Assembly: GCA_009746045.1 (NCBI GenBank)
Contig: RPFO01000156.1
Span: forward strand, 1,793,381 to 1,857,380
DNA length: 64,000 nucleotides
Origin: Mesostigma viride
Taxonomy: Eukaryota > Streptophyta > Mesostigmatophyceae > Mesostigmatales > Mesostigmataceae
Reading direction: 5' to 3'
Positions 10,880 through 33,429 of this stretch are shown here, piece by piece. The first letter of the stretch is position 1. Each line of letters starts with the position of its first letter. The translations under genes were made by a program, and so were the position numbers. Under the pieces are notes generated by a model. It saw only the letters and a program-made list of their open reading frames with translations, was not told the DNA's origin and searched no databases.

Positions 10880-11100
10880 CGGATTAATTAATTAATTAAT
10901 TATTTAATTAATTAGACTCGTGCTCCCGTTGGGGAGTCACGGAGCATTAACCCCGATGGATGGATGGATGGGTGCAAACAGTCCTACCGGTCTAGTCTAT
11001 CTACATCGGCTACATACTACATCTATCTAACAACATTCTAACTACAACATCTATCTATAGGCAGCCGCACGCTGCCCTAGGGGGCTATCTGGCGTGCCGC
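10880..11100 (-). mobile_element. LINE family C 3' tail
   Basis: Read on the minus strand, the element ends with CCATCCATC repeats, GGGGTTAATGCTCCGTG, the hairpin GTG-A-CTCCC-CAAC-GGGAG-CAC (10,920-10,940) and a TTAAT-type tail. A second, near-identical copy lies at 46,100-46,330 in the same orientation. Confidence 0.65.
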
Positions 11101-11489
11101 CCACGAGATTGCACACGCGGGCGCTTCCCCACTGGGGGGGGCTCGTTGTCCACGCCGGATATCCATGGCAATCAAGGTCTTCACCTACCGGCTACCACCA
11201 AACCGGCCATGAGCCCTTGCTGCACCACACGAAGTGTGCGGCCCTGAATTAAGTTAAGTACAAGGCAGGAATAGGAACCCCCGAAATTACATCAGGGTCT
11301 CCAATGGGCTTGGCGTCACATCTTGCGAACGTTGTCACTGTTGGCAGTTGTCAGTTGCTGTTGGCTGTTGCATGGTGAGGGTTGCAGATGTTCTAGGAAC
11401 AGCTGGTCCAATGTTGCTATGCATGCAGTTACTCATGCCATTATATGTGTGTCCATGTGCCTCCAACCATCAAGCCACAATGCCAGCAC
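11101..11489. other. No gene recognised
   Basis: GC-rich, then mixed sequence up to the hAT target duplication at 11,482-11,489. No motif found. Confidence 0.4.
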
Positions 11490-12655
11490 CAGTGCTTTTA
11501 CTAAGGGTTTTTGTCATTCGTCAACTTGTTGACTATTTGCCTCGGCACTTCGTCAAATGGTTGACTATTTGCCTCGGCAATTCGTCAAACTGGTTGACTA
11601 TTTGCCGTGGCGCTTCGTCAACCCGGGGGGGGGGGGGGAGGAAGTTTTATTTCTTCACCACATTCGTACTTTCCGTTTTCCCACCACTGCTCGCGCTCAG
11701 GCCGCTCCTTGCTGTACTGCTTGTTGTACTCCTGTCTCTGCCTTTTCGCTGCTGGCTTTGTCTTGCCCTTCTTCTTCCCCTTCTTCTTCCCTGAGCTGCC
11801 GTCATCATCGGCCTTGCTCCTTTCTGTCTGGGCCCCCTCCTCGCCAGATTCCTCCTCGTCAGATTCCTCCTCTACAGAGTTCGAGGCGCTGTCAGATGAT
11901 GCTGACTGGCCGCCATCTTCCTCTTCCTGCGCATTCGACCCATCCTCTTCCTCACGCTCTACTCTCTTGCGTTTTTCGCGACCCTGCCTGCCCTCCTTTT
12001 CGTCTAAACTGCGGCCTAGGTCGACGATATTTTCCGTTTCTACAATTTGTCCAGCTTGCTTCTTAAACAGCGCATCTAAGGTGCTAGTCTTGAAACCTGC
12101 CAACCCGTTTTTCTTCGACATTCTCTAGCTCATGCAACACTACCTAAACATCGCCGCCGCCATTATCGAAACAATTTCGCATGCAATATTTTATCGCACA
12201 TGAAGTCGCCAGACGGCCTGAGGTCGTAACGTAATTAATTGCTTGTCCAGGGTGATTACAGTTAATAATTTTTCATGCCCTCGTCGGCTCAAGTCCTGCC
12301 TTGCTCGTCTTCAGTTTTGGTACCCGAGCATTGTCCTGAACCGTACTGATGTACTGTCTTTCCAAACCAACTCCAACTGCAGCGTACCTAGGATTCAGAT
12401 GGTACGGGCTGACGGCCTGACGCCGCGCCGCTGGACCTTAGGTCTGGCCTTCAGGACTTAGGTGGTTGACGAATACCCTAAACATTTCGTCAAACCGGTT
12501 GACGAACTTCGGAACATATTCGTCAATTGGTTGACGAATTGCCGAGTTGGTTGACGAATGTGGTTGACGAATTGCCCAAAATGGTTGACTATTTTACTAC
12601 TATTTTCAAAATTCGTCAACCGGTTGACGAAATAGTCCCGTTAGTAAAAGCACTG
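11490..12655. mobile_element. Non-autonomous hAT element, 8-bp target duplication
   Basis: The 8-mer GCCAGCAC stands directly before (11,482-11,489) and after (12,656-12,663). The ends are inverted: CAGTGCTTTTACTAA on both sides. An 8-bp duplication with CAGNG ends defines the hAT superfamily. Both subterminal zones carry repeats of TTCGTCAA / TTGACGAA, partly as the palindrome TTCGTCAACCGGTTGACGAA: about 11,515-11,625 on the left and 12,465-12,630 on the right. It carries one minus-strand ORF (separate entry) and no catalytic transposase, so it should depend on another element. Confidence 0.9.
11618..12121 (-). CDS. 167-codon acidic/basic protein inside the hAT element
   Basis: Starts with a short conserved-looking block FKTSTLDALFKKQAG, then alternates acidic runs (EEEDG, EESDEEE) and lysine runs (KKKGKKKGK). 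The block has the spacing of a PCNA-interacting peptide (hydrophobic-x-x-aromatic/Leu-Phe), though the usual leading Gln is not present. The ORF in the second hAT element (27,499-27,837) begins with a similar block, in the same place and orientation. It ends in a proline run encoded by a homopolymer, so the true 3' end may be lost or spliced. Possibly a remnant of the transposase N-terminus. No function can be assigned. Confidence 0.45.
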   Translation of the reverse strand: MSKKNGLAGFKTSTLDALFKKQAGQIVETENIVDLGRSLDEKEGRQGREKRKRVEREEEDGSNAQEEEDGGQSASSDSASNSVEEESDEEESGEEGAQTERSKADDDGSSGKKKGKKKGKTKPAAKRQRQEYNKQYSKERPEREQWWENGKYECGEEIKLPPPPPPG

Positions 12656-12663
12656 GCCAGCAC

Positions 12664-13439
12664 CCTCCACCCCGCGAACCCCCACTCGCCCCACTCCCCT
12701 GCCTGTTCCATACCCACCCCACCCACAAATACACATTACAAACATCCACATGCCGCTATCCATCCGCCCCTGACTACGGACCACTCTCGCCCCAACAAGT
12801 GCTGAAGTCCCCACAACACCGTAACACCGCCCTCCTCCCCAAACCATACGCCGACCCACCCGACCATCCACCTTGAGTCCCCGTAACCAACCTATGTGAC
12901 TACCACCCTTCCTTATTACCTCCACCACCTTCCACAACAACATCGCAAACCACCCACTAAACCACCCTACCGCCCCACAACGAGGTTCCTCTTCACCACT
13001 GCACCCCGCCCACCCCACCCCCTGCTGCCCCAATATACGATGACTCCACCCCACCATCCACGTGAACCATAACCAACCCCGGCCGCCCACCCCGGCCTCC
13101 GGGGCAACCAACCAGTTGTCCACTCAACCATAACTGACACTGCTGCACCGACCACCGACAAGCCCGCCTACGTACCGTAGGCACGCCACCAACGCAACCC
13201 AAGCATCCCCACCCCTCACACGAACCTGTGACATACGCACGAGCTACCCACATGCATTGACAACTGCGTCCCACAACTACTACATAATCAACCCCTAACA
13301 ATGTCCCCCATGACACCCGCCAAAGGGGGGGGGGGGGTGGCGGGTTCCCCCCCCCCCCCCCCCCCCCCCCCAAACACACACACTACAATACCTCGGACCA
13401 CAAGTACCCACCCAGTTCACCCCCCGCAACGGTATCACC
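12664..13439. other. C-rich low-complexity region with homopolymers
   Basis: Strong C/A bias over 700 bases, mostly CCAC and CCCC words, with a G run at about 13,326 and a run of roughly 27 C at about 13,347. The minus-strand frames rich in GVGW are products of this composition. No gene seen. Confidence 0.6.
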
Positions 13440-13775
13440 CACGGTGTTAGTAAGTAAGTAAGCAAGTACTTGCGTGTCATGCGCAAAGGCATGCCACAGA
13501 GTACTATGCTAATCTCATTAGAAAAAAATAATTACACAAAAGTTGAAACAAATATCGTCTGCATCATTCCCCAACCTCTAAGCACTAGATGGGGATGTAA
13601 TCCTCATCCGAGCTGTCCTCTACTGTAATGGCAGACGAGGCGGTAGTGTAGCGGCTATCCTCAGGGCCAATAACCTCCACCTGCGGACTTCTACCCTGGC
13701 TAGCAACGGGCCGTGGGGCCCGTGGGGAGAAAACAGGAGCATACCCCTCAGGAAGGTGCTTATCGCAGACAAGCA
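13440..13775 (-). mobile_element. LINE family A 3' end (coding end, UTR and TTAC tail)
   Basis: The reverse complement encodes the last 60 or so codons of family A, from CDKHLPEGYAPVFSP to the stop after EDYIPI (13,585), then the 3' UTR and a (TTAC)n tail at 13,445-13,460. It is nearly identical to the end of the 37,021-43,620 copy, which suggests recent activity. Upstream of 13,775 the similarity is lost. Confidence 0.75.
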
Positions 13776-14481
13776 CCTTCCTAAGCACCTTCCTAACCCA
13801 CGGTGTACGCCACCCACGAGCCCAGTGCCCCACGCATGTCCACAGCGACACCCCTGCGACCTCACCGGCCCGCCCATCGACTGCACGCGGCCACTCCACA
13901 GGACTCCCCTCACCCACCCCACCCCACACCCCCCGCATACTAGGCAGAAGGAAGCACGGCGGGCGAGCCGGCGTTCCGGCACGGGATATCTGAAACGGGG
14001 CCGCCACCACAACCCGACCAGTGGGCACCATCCTGAGTTCAACTACTTGCGCCTGCCGTCCCAGATCAATCTTCGAGGAAGCTGTTGTGTCACCAAGGCT
14101 AGCATTTAAACAACTGTCGCCCATCATCAATTGTCCCATCTACGCACAGGCTTTCCCGTACCCATGCTTCCCGTGCTTCATCTGGCATCCATCAAGTTGC
14201 TCATTCGATCATTATACCCCTCCTGCCAACTGCCTAACTCTGTCACTAGGTACTCTGCATCGCCGCAGCGACCATGAGCTGCCCATTCATGTGTACCATG
14301 GCATATACAAAATTGGAACTATTCTTGTCAATATCCCACGTGGCCACGGGCCAGCAAACCGTGCCAAAAGCTGGCCTAACGAATCAGGCCCTTTTCCTAC
14401 GAAACGTCGCTGAATCGCGAGAGCCTGGACTCATACAAAAGCCATGACTCCACCACTGGTCATGGCCAGCACATCTTCTCA
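13776..14481. other. Intergenic, no feature recognised
   Basis: Between the LINE family A end and the stop of the 717-codon gene. The frame upstream of the LINE match stays open to 14,139 but has no similarity to the other LINE copies. Confidence 0.4.
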
Positions 14482-16635
14482 TCACGCCTTCTTAGCTGCA
14501 CCAGCCCTCTTCCGCCTGGCCCCGCCTGAACCTGCTCGCTTCCGCGCAACCCCTCCTCCCAGGCCAGCAGCCTTATTGCCACCCGACCCCTGGGCCGCAG
14601 ACACCACCGCCCCAGGCACCCTTGCCCCCTTGGCCCTGTCTCTAGAACCCCCAAGGTCGGCGGCCCTGTTGGTTTTGGGCTCCCCCACCCCGCCTTTGGA
14701 GCCCGGCCCGGGGTCGGTGGCCCCCCCCCCCTTCCCCATGTGTTCGTTGATGACGCGCACTTGAGGGAAGTCTTCGGGGGAGAGGGGGAGGAACGCAGGT
14801 ACACGCAACACCCTCGTGCGCTCAAACCCTTCCATTGCAGACATCAGCGCCAGTGCATTGACGCCTGTGGCCCCCACACCACCAAACAGCTCATCTGTGC
14901 CCTTGGCACCCCCTTTGGCACCCCCTTCGGCCCCCTCACCGGCGATTGGCTCATCCGCCCCCCCTTTGGCCCCCGCTTTGCCACCCCTCTTGGCCCGCAC
15001 TTCAATAGCCCCCTCTTTGGCCCCACCTTTTCCCCCGCGGGGCCCCCCGCGACCGCTTGCATCTCCCCGCGCGTGGATGGCGGCCTCACACACGCGCAGA
15101 TACGACTCGGGAATGCCTTCCGTGTCCTCGGGCATGCCCCGCTGGAACCTGGAAAAATGGGCCGCTGCATCCGCGTGCTGCCCCAGCAGCGCCTGCGCGC
15201 GCCCAATGTCGTACTCGAGGCTGCAAACCATAATGTTGCGGAACGTTGCGATGGTCCCGCGCGAGGACAACCCGGGGGGCGACGCTGCCACGGCACCGGA
15301 GGGATGCGATGAGGAAGGCCTTGTTAATGCTGCCGATTCTCCCATGGAACCGGCTAGTGCCAACTCCGGCGGGTCGTACGGCCACAGCGACGTGCTGGCG
15401 TCATCACACAGCACCCTGCAGGATTCCTCCAGGTTGGCCAGTGCCGCGCTGGCGTCGCCGCGTAGGAGTGCGATGTGACCCCGTCGCCGCAGCACCGCGG
15501 GGAGTATGCGCGGCGGGGCACACGCCAGCGCCAGGTCAGCGAACCGCGACCGCTCCTGGGGGTCCCTGGTGATGAACGACTTGACAAACACCGCGCAGAA
15601 GTAGGTCAACGGCATTGATGACGACGTGGCCAGGGAAGGGAAGGATGCTGCCGCCAGTAGTGCCGCCGCCGCTGCTGCAGCTGCTGTTGCTGGTTTCATT
15701 ACTGTTGCTGTTATGGCTGCCTCAGATGATGATGACGGTAATGGATCGGCTGCGTTTTTCCCGCTGCCGGTTTTATTTTTCTTCGCGCTGGCGGCCTTGT
15801 TGGTCGATTTGCCAGAAGAGGGCGGTGGTGCTTCCCCTGCCACTGCTGCCGAGGGAGGCCCCTTCTTGACCTCGCGGTCAAGGTACCTGCGCAGCGGTGG
15901 CCCTGACCCCATCGGGCCCCACACCCCCACGATCTCCGCGCTCAGGCCACCCATGACACCGAGCCCCTTGTCCTCGAACAGGTACGCGTGGGCCAGCTCG
16001 GTGACGGCAGCGGCATAATCGCGCCGCACGGTTGCCTGCATCGCGCGCTGGAAGTGGCGCACAGAGCGCAGCAGGGCCAGACCGGTGTACGACCCGGGGT
16101 AACTTCGGACGTACGCGTCGAGCAGAGGCGCCAGCACAGAGATGCCCCCAGGGACCATCAAGGGCGTGCGGCTCAGGCTGGGGTGGATCACCTCGAGCAG
16201 GTCGAAGATCGCTGCCAGTTGCTGGTCCGACTCCTTCTCCTTCTTCCTGTCCCGCTCGTCCAGATAGTCATCCTCGTCATCCTCGTCACCCTCGTCATCC
16301 TCGTCACCCTTGTCATCCTCCTCATCCTCGCCATCCTCGTCATGCGATGACAGCCTATGGGCAGGCTGAGCGCACGATGCCCTGCCGCCACCTAGCGCGT
16401 TCGGTGCTCCGCGGCCACGCTTGCTGGCGCCTGATTTCGGCCCTGTGCTGAAATGCTTGCCCGGCCCGGGGCGCTGGCTGCCCTTGCCGAAGAGCTTGCC
16501 GACGGGTCCACACTCCTGATCCTCCTCCTCCTCGTCATCGTCGTCATCACTACATGTACTCGCGTTTTGTCGGGCGGTAGGGGCCCACTTCCTCCCATGC
16601 AGCAATGCGCTTGTTCCGAACATGTCGCTCCCCAC
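14482..16635 (-). CDS. 717-codon protein of unknown function, acidic N-terminus and TPR-like helices
   Basis: One uninterrupted minus-strand frame from ATG 16635, GC-rich in the third codon position like the TPLATE gene next to it. Residues about 30-130 hold two strongly acidic tracts (DDDDDEEEEDQE and a D/E run of about 30). Then come helical segments: LLEVIHPSL near 145, HFQRAMQATVRRDYAAAVTELAHAY near 190, RRRGHIALLRGDASAALANLEE near 390 and GRAQALLGQHADAAAHFSRFQRG near 480. The last two have the spacing of tetratricopeptide repeats. The C-terminus is a G/A/K/R-rich, low-complexity tail. It is divergent from TPLATE, with 1.5 kb between the two starts. I do not recognise the family. Acidic runs plus TPR-like helices would suit a nuclear or scaffold protein, but that is a guess. 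Confidence 0.6.
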   Translation of the reverse strand: MGSDMFGTSALLHGRKWAPTARQNASTCSDDDDDEEEEDQECGPVGKLFGKGSQRPGPGKHFSTGPKSGASKRGRGAPNALGGGRASCAQPAHRLSSHDEDGEDEEDDKGDEDDEGDEDDEDDYLDERDRKKEKESDQQLAAIFDLLEVIHPSLSRTPLMVPGGISVLAPLLDAYVRSYPGSYTGLALLRSVRHFQRAMQATVRRDYAAAVTELAHAYLFEDKGLGVMGGLSAEIVGVWGPMGSGPPLRRYLDREVKKGPPSAAVAGEAPPPSSGKSTNKAASAKKNKTGSGKNAADPLPSSSSEAAITATVMKPATAAAAAAAALLAAASFPSLATSSSMPLTYFCAVFVKSFITRDPQERSRFADLALACAPPRILPAVLRRRGHIALLRGDASAALANLEESCRVLCDDASTSLWPYDPPELALAGSMGESAALTRPSSSHPSGAVAASPPGLSSRGTIATFRNIMVCSLEYDIGRAQALLGQHADAAAHFSRFQRGMPEDTEGIPESYLRVCEAAIHARGDASGRGGPRGGKGGAKEGAIEVRAKRGGKAGAKGGADEPIAGEGAEGGAKGGAKGTDELFGGVGATGVNALALMSAMEGFERTRVLRVPAFLPLSPEDFPQVRVINEHMGKGGGATDPGPGSKGGVGEPKTNRAADLGGSRDRAKGARVPGAVVSAAQGSGGNKAAGLGGGVARKRAGSGGARRKRAGAAKKA

Positions 16636-18169
16636 GCCGTCACCTGCAACATGATGCGATGGTTGGTAGCAAAAAATGCGTTCAGCGCGAATTCCCAGGT
16701 CGGCAATACCACAACAAACGAGGCCGGCATCGGCATAAAGGCATTGCGTACGTAGCCGCCGCCGTGAATGATGAGTAGAGGATTGCGATGCTTTCTAGAA
16801 ATAGCGAGTTGGAGGCTGCAGCAGGCGACCACTTCATCGCTGCCGCTTGTAATCTGGGTTACGCGTTGATAATAACCGCAGCTAACAACCAACATCCGTA
16901 GCATTTTGACCGGATTACACGTACTTGTGTCTGGGCAGAGCGGGTAACACCAAGGCTGGCTGAATTGACAGCTAGTAAGTATCCTTGCGTTCTCAGGCAG
17001 GTAATAAATATTCTTGGCGTAATTGTCACGTGTACAACTTGCCGCAAAAGTTTGGCAGGTGGTGTCAATCTGCTGGCTATTCGCTATGCCTTCATCTGTT
17101 CATCAAACCAGTAACTTTGTTTTTTCAAACCCTTCGGGATCAATGCTTAGGTAACCATCGTACTTCACGCAAAAAGGCTTACATAACCTGATTCGCTTCG
17201 TTACCATTCACGCAAGCCCTTTTTTCGTTATTGTCGTGCAGAATTACTTAGTCTCGCAACCTGGCCTGCATTCGCCACGGTCGTGCCCAAACATTTCCAG
17301 GTAAGGCACGCGCGCGCGTTGGCGATGTCATCTTTTGGAAAACTGGCGCGGAAATCGATAGATTTTGCCAGGATCGCAACTTCGCAAGGCGCGCGTTTTG
17401 TGCGAGTCAGAATTGCGAGGCGAGGCGCGGCGCGACCCTGTATGTACCGAAAATGATTGTGCCAAGGAATGTGCGCCAGCAGAGACAAGCAGTCAGGTGA
17501 GTCAGCACTCAGCACGCCACCACCAGCCTTCCGTTCTGAGTTCTCTAGAGTCTAGAGATAGGAGAACCGTCGCAACATAAACCTGCACCACGTGGACTCC
17601 ATCCAGCTGCGCTTGAATGAATGCCACCGAGTTGCCGAGTGCGGCTTCTCTCAGGATCGAGATTCAAATGTACGGCAGTAAAACCATGTCAGTATACAAC
17701 GCAGTTCAAGATTTAAGCCCGACATGGGGTCGAGGGGCGTATTATGACCGTTCCCTTCTGCACGGCCTGACGATGGGCGTGACGGTCAGTTCATGCCGAC
17801 TGTTCTTTCATTATTTTGGCGCATTTGCACGTGCCTCCCCGCAGCACAGGCGAAAGATGTGACAGGCATCCGCTTCGGCAGCAAGAATTGTTGTGATGCT
17901 GAGAATAAAGTCTATGATGTGACGGAAAGCAGCTCAGCAATTTCTTGTAGTGATGCCGGACACCAATTGGTGTGTCATAGGAGCTGGCCGGTCCTTTCCA
18001 ATGCCAATGGGATGCAAGCAGCGACAAATTAGAGATGATGAGACAAAAATGCAGTGGCATCAAATTGAGCGATGAGTTCCCTTGCGTATGTAATCAATCC
18101 GTAAAATGTAGGTCGGATTCTGCAAGTTTGTCGGCCTTGATAAACTAGTAAAATCATTCCGTAGAAACC
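16636..18169. promoter_or_regulatory. Shared upstream region of two divergent genes
   Basis: 1.5 kb between the start codons of the 717-codon gene (minus) and TPLATE (plus). It is less GC-rich than the genes on both sides. The promoters of both should lie here. No TATA box or other defined element could be assigned. A small palindrome (TCTAGAGTCTAGAGA) is at 17,541. Confidence 0.4.
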
Positions 18170-30457
<12,288 letters not shown>

Positions 30458-30574
30458 CCTGCCTTGTTTTGATTCGAATGGTTCATGTGATTGTATCCTT
30501 ACACCTATATAAATCGAACTTGGAGACCCGTTGGTTGCATAATTAGGGGGGTATTTGCGATAATTAGGTAGCGA

Positions 30575-31040
30575 ATAAGTAACTAAGTACTTGCGTGTTA
30601 TGCGCATGGGCATGCCACGGAGTACTATGCTAATCTCATTAGAAAAAGTAATTACAGGAAAGTTACAAATATCGTATGCATCTTGCCCCAACCATACAGT
30701 CACTAGAGGGGGATATAATCCTCATCTGAGCTGTCCTCTACTGTAATGGCAGACGAGGCGGTACAGTAGTGGCTATCCTAGGGGCAATAACCTCCACCTG
30801 TGGACTTCTACCCTGCATTCTACCAATGGGCCGCGGGGCCTGTGGGTAGGAAACAGGAGCATGCCCCACAGGAAGGTGCTCATCGCAGACGGCAGCCCAT
30901 TTCTCCTCAGTGTCTATCATGCGGGCGCGGAGTACAGATAATCCCAGAAGCCCTGCATGCATCCTCAAGCAATTGTATCACACAGGTCCGAGCCGCGCCG
31001 CGTCGGTGCGGGGCGCGCGCAAGTTTGCCAGTGGGTTGCG
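30575..31040 (-). mobile_element. LINE family A 3' end
   Basis: The reverse complement encodes the family A tail (LLGLSVLRARMIDTEEKWAAVCDEHLP ... SPQVEVI, with a frameshift before the end) and its 3' UTR with GGCATGCCACGGAGTACT. At about 31,040 it meets a plus-strand family B fragment head to head. Confidence 0.7.
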
Positions 31041-31505
31041 ACGGGATCAAGGGGACCCTCGGTCTGGCCGGCCCCCAGCGGCTTGGCCAGCCGGGCGGGG
31101 CGGCATATCCTGACCTGGCCTGGCCCGAAGGACATTCCTACAAAGATTGGTAAACCTGCCATGAACTGTACACAGCAGTTGCTGGCCGCGGCCGGGCGAC
31201 CTAGTGGTCCCAGCTAAGTTTGAACACCGCATTTCCTCCCTCTCTCTTGCTTGGACTGCTATGCAGAACAAGCAGAGGTGGCAGACCATTGTCCAGGCTC
31301 ACACGCCAGCCCCTGTGGGCAAGCCCCCCCCCCCCAGGAGGAAGGCGCGATTTGCTGAGTAGTTAGGATTCTCTAGAGTAGTTAGGATTTTCTTGATTAG
31401 CTTGGTTAGGTTTCGCGGCTTCGCTCACCTCCATCCATCAATCAAGGGAATACGTACTATACATGATCTCCCAACGGAGTCATGTTATTATTTGATTTTA
31501 TTTAA
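31041..31505 (+). mobile_element. LINE family B C-terminal fragment and 3' UTR
   Basis: Carries the blocks for LAGPQRLGQPG, DLAWPEGH and NKQRWQTIVQAHTPAPVGKPP, frameshifted, then the 3' UTR hairpin CATGAT-CTCC-CAAC-GGAG-TCATG (about 31,462-31,484) and a TTATTTGATTTTATTTAATTT tail. Confidence 0.7.
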
Positions 31506-31510
31506 TTTAA

Positions 31511-31761
31511 GGCCGGGGACCCTGCCATAGGAGGAGGTGTCTACCTGGTTGGCCAGTCCTAAGCCTGCCCGCAGGGCCCACATCGGTATTCACCTGGTCT
31601 GTGCGGGCAAGATGGCCGGCAAAGCTCTAGGAGGCGGCGGTGTCAGATGGTATGGCCGGGGGACAAGAGGGAGCTCACAGTAGAGCTCGGCCCGGATGCG
31701 GCGCTCTTGGTAGCGGACGCCGACCTGCATGATGTGACGGAGCATTCGAGTCAGACCAGCT
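31511..31761 (-). mobile_element. LINE family A fragment, empty-site copy
   Basis: The reverse complement covers the family A region RHRRLLFAGHLA and beyond. It spans the point where the 41,745-43,086 transposon sits in the other copy. Here the sequence is continuous with TTAG instead of TTAA...TTAA. Confidence 0.75.
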
Positions 31762-31762
31762 C

Positions 31763-32260
31763 GCACCAGCTAGTGAGTTAGACACCGACCTCGGTACGTC
31801 TGGCCGGCCCCCAGCGGCTTCGCCATTTCAGTGAACAGGGCATGCAGCATATCCTGACCTGGCCTGGCCCCAAGGACTGTCATTCCTACAAAGATTGGTA
31901 CCTGCCACGAACATACTACAGCAGTGCTGGCCGACCTAGTGATCCCAGCCCAGTTTTAATACCGCATTTCCTCCCTCTCTCTTGCTTGGACTGCTATGCA
32001 GAATTACAAGAAGAGGTGGAAGAAGATTGTCCAGGCTCACACGCCAGCCCCTGTGCCGGGCAAGGCCCCCCCCCCCCAGAAGGAAGGGGCGCTTTGCTGA
32101 GTAGAGTAGCTAGGATTTTCTAGTTTAGCTTAGAGCTATATAGCTTAGTTCGGTTTCGCGGCTTCCCCAGCCCACCTCCATCCATCCAGCAAAGGAATAC
32201 ATGCTACATGATCTCCCAACGGAGTCATGTTACTTAATTTAGTTTAATTTTAATTCCAGT
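31763..32260 (+). mobile_element. LINE family B C-terminal fragment and 3' UTR
   Basis: Frameshifted family B end (ILTWPGPKD, then KKRWKKIVQAHTPAP, KEGALC/ stop near 32,101), the hairpin at about 32,207-32,229 and a TTAATTTAGTTTAATTTTAATT tail. Confidence 0.7.
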
Positions 32261-32264
32261 GACT

Positions 32265-32730
32265 CAAGCTATAGCTGAGATAGCACTCAAGCTAGTTGTC
32301 TAGATCGATGGGGACAATCGATTTTGGGATTACAGCACTTGAACTAATGCATGCGCACAGTGTTATTGTACCTTCAATCAGCTCTGGCACCTTGTGGCCG
32401 TCAGCTTGCGCCTTAGCCGACATCTTGAGCCCACCTCACCTTTGTAGCATAAGCTACATATGCGCGATCAGCCTACCTATGGTATTACATGGTACTGTAT
32501 TGCACCCACAGTGTTGCGCCCCGGCACCATGCTGTGGAGAGAGCGCTCTGCATGGCCTGCCCACTTGCAGCAGTGAGAGAAGCTATAGGGCGCCCAAGCT
32601 CCCTCCTTCTAGTACGTTAATTGTGTGTATACATTACAGGGCTTGAAGGTTCCTTTACTTGTATTGCGGGCACCCACGTGACGCAGTCACGTGCTTATTA
32701 TTTAAATAATTGATTCGAGTGGGCTGTGCC
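32265..32730 (+). mobile_element. 3' UTR of an ORF1-only retroelement
   Basis: This block is repeated in inverted orientation at 35,905-36,345, where it follows an ORF1-like gene. It ends with the hairpin CACGTGAC-GCA-GTCACGTG (32,675-32,693) and a TTATTTAAATAATT tail. No coding part here. Confidence 0.65.
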
Positions 32731-32751
32731 CTCAAGCTGCAGCTTGCTAGC

Positions 32752-32930
32752 TCAGCGCCTGGTCCAGGGTCCACGCCTTGCAGCCGTAAAGGAGGATGCT
32801 GAGGATCGACAAGGGCCTTGATCGAACAGAATGTCGCTCACTCAGGTAGCGACATGTCCAGAACCTACCGAGGCAGCAGAGGGCCACCCAGGCCTGGCCA
32901 ATGCGGGTGTTGATGTCGATCGTCGGCCGT
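32752..32930 (-). mobile_element. LINE family A fragment
   Basis: The reverse complement matches the family A segment that reads DINTRIGQAWAALRRLDRFW ... ILLYGCKAWTLDQAL (compare 41,365-41,530). Confidence 0.7.
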
Positions 32931-32984
32931 GCCAGCAGTGCATGTGCAACATACAGGGATGAAAGGCACTTTAACTCTGCATTA

Positions 32985-33300
32985 TTGTGCTCCGTTTGAA
33001 CACCGCATTCACTCCCTCTCTCTTGCTTGGACTGCTATGCAGAACAATCTTAAAGAGGTGGCAGAAGATTGTCCAGGCTCACACGCCAGCCCCTGTCAGT
33101 GTGGGCAAGCCCCCTCCCCCCAAGCAGAAGGGGCGCTTTGCTGAGTAGCGTAGATCGGTTAGGATTTTCTAGACTAGATAGCTTAGAATTAGCTTAGTTC
33201 GATTCCGCGGCTCCGCCCACCTCCACCCATCCAGCACTTGGAATATGTGCTACATGATCTCCCAACGGAGTCATGTTATAATTTAGTATTTATTTTTGTT
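32985..33300 (+). mobile_element. LINE family B 3' fragment
   Basis: Last 45 codons of family B, frameshifted, to the stop at 33,144, then the UTR with hairpin at 33,253-33,275 and a TTTAGTATTTATTTTTGTT tail. Confidence 0.7.
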
Positions 33301-33429
33301 AATTGTGCTCCGTGACTCCCCATGCACTGAACCGGATTGAGCGCGTGTTTATATAATAGTTAATTAATTAGTAGGGCATGCCGGCATGCACCAAATTCAG
33401 CCGTAATTAAATATCACATGCAATTGCTT

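Noticed and set aside
11607-12128. Ser-rich plus-strand frame over the hAT ORF
   Set aside because: Mirror of the acidic/basic minus-strand ORF.
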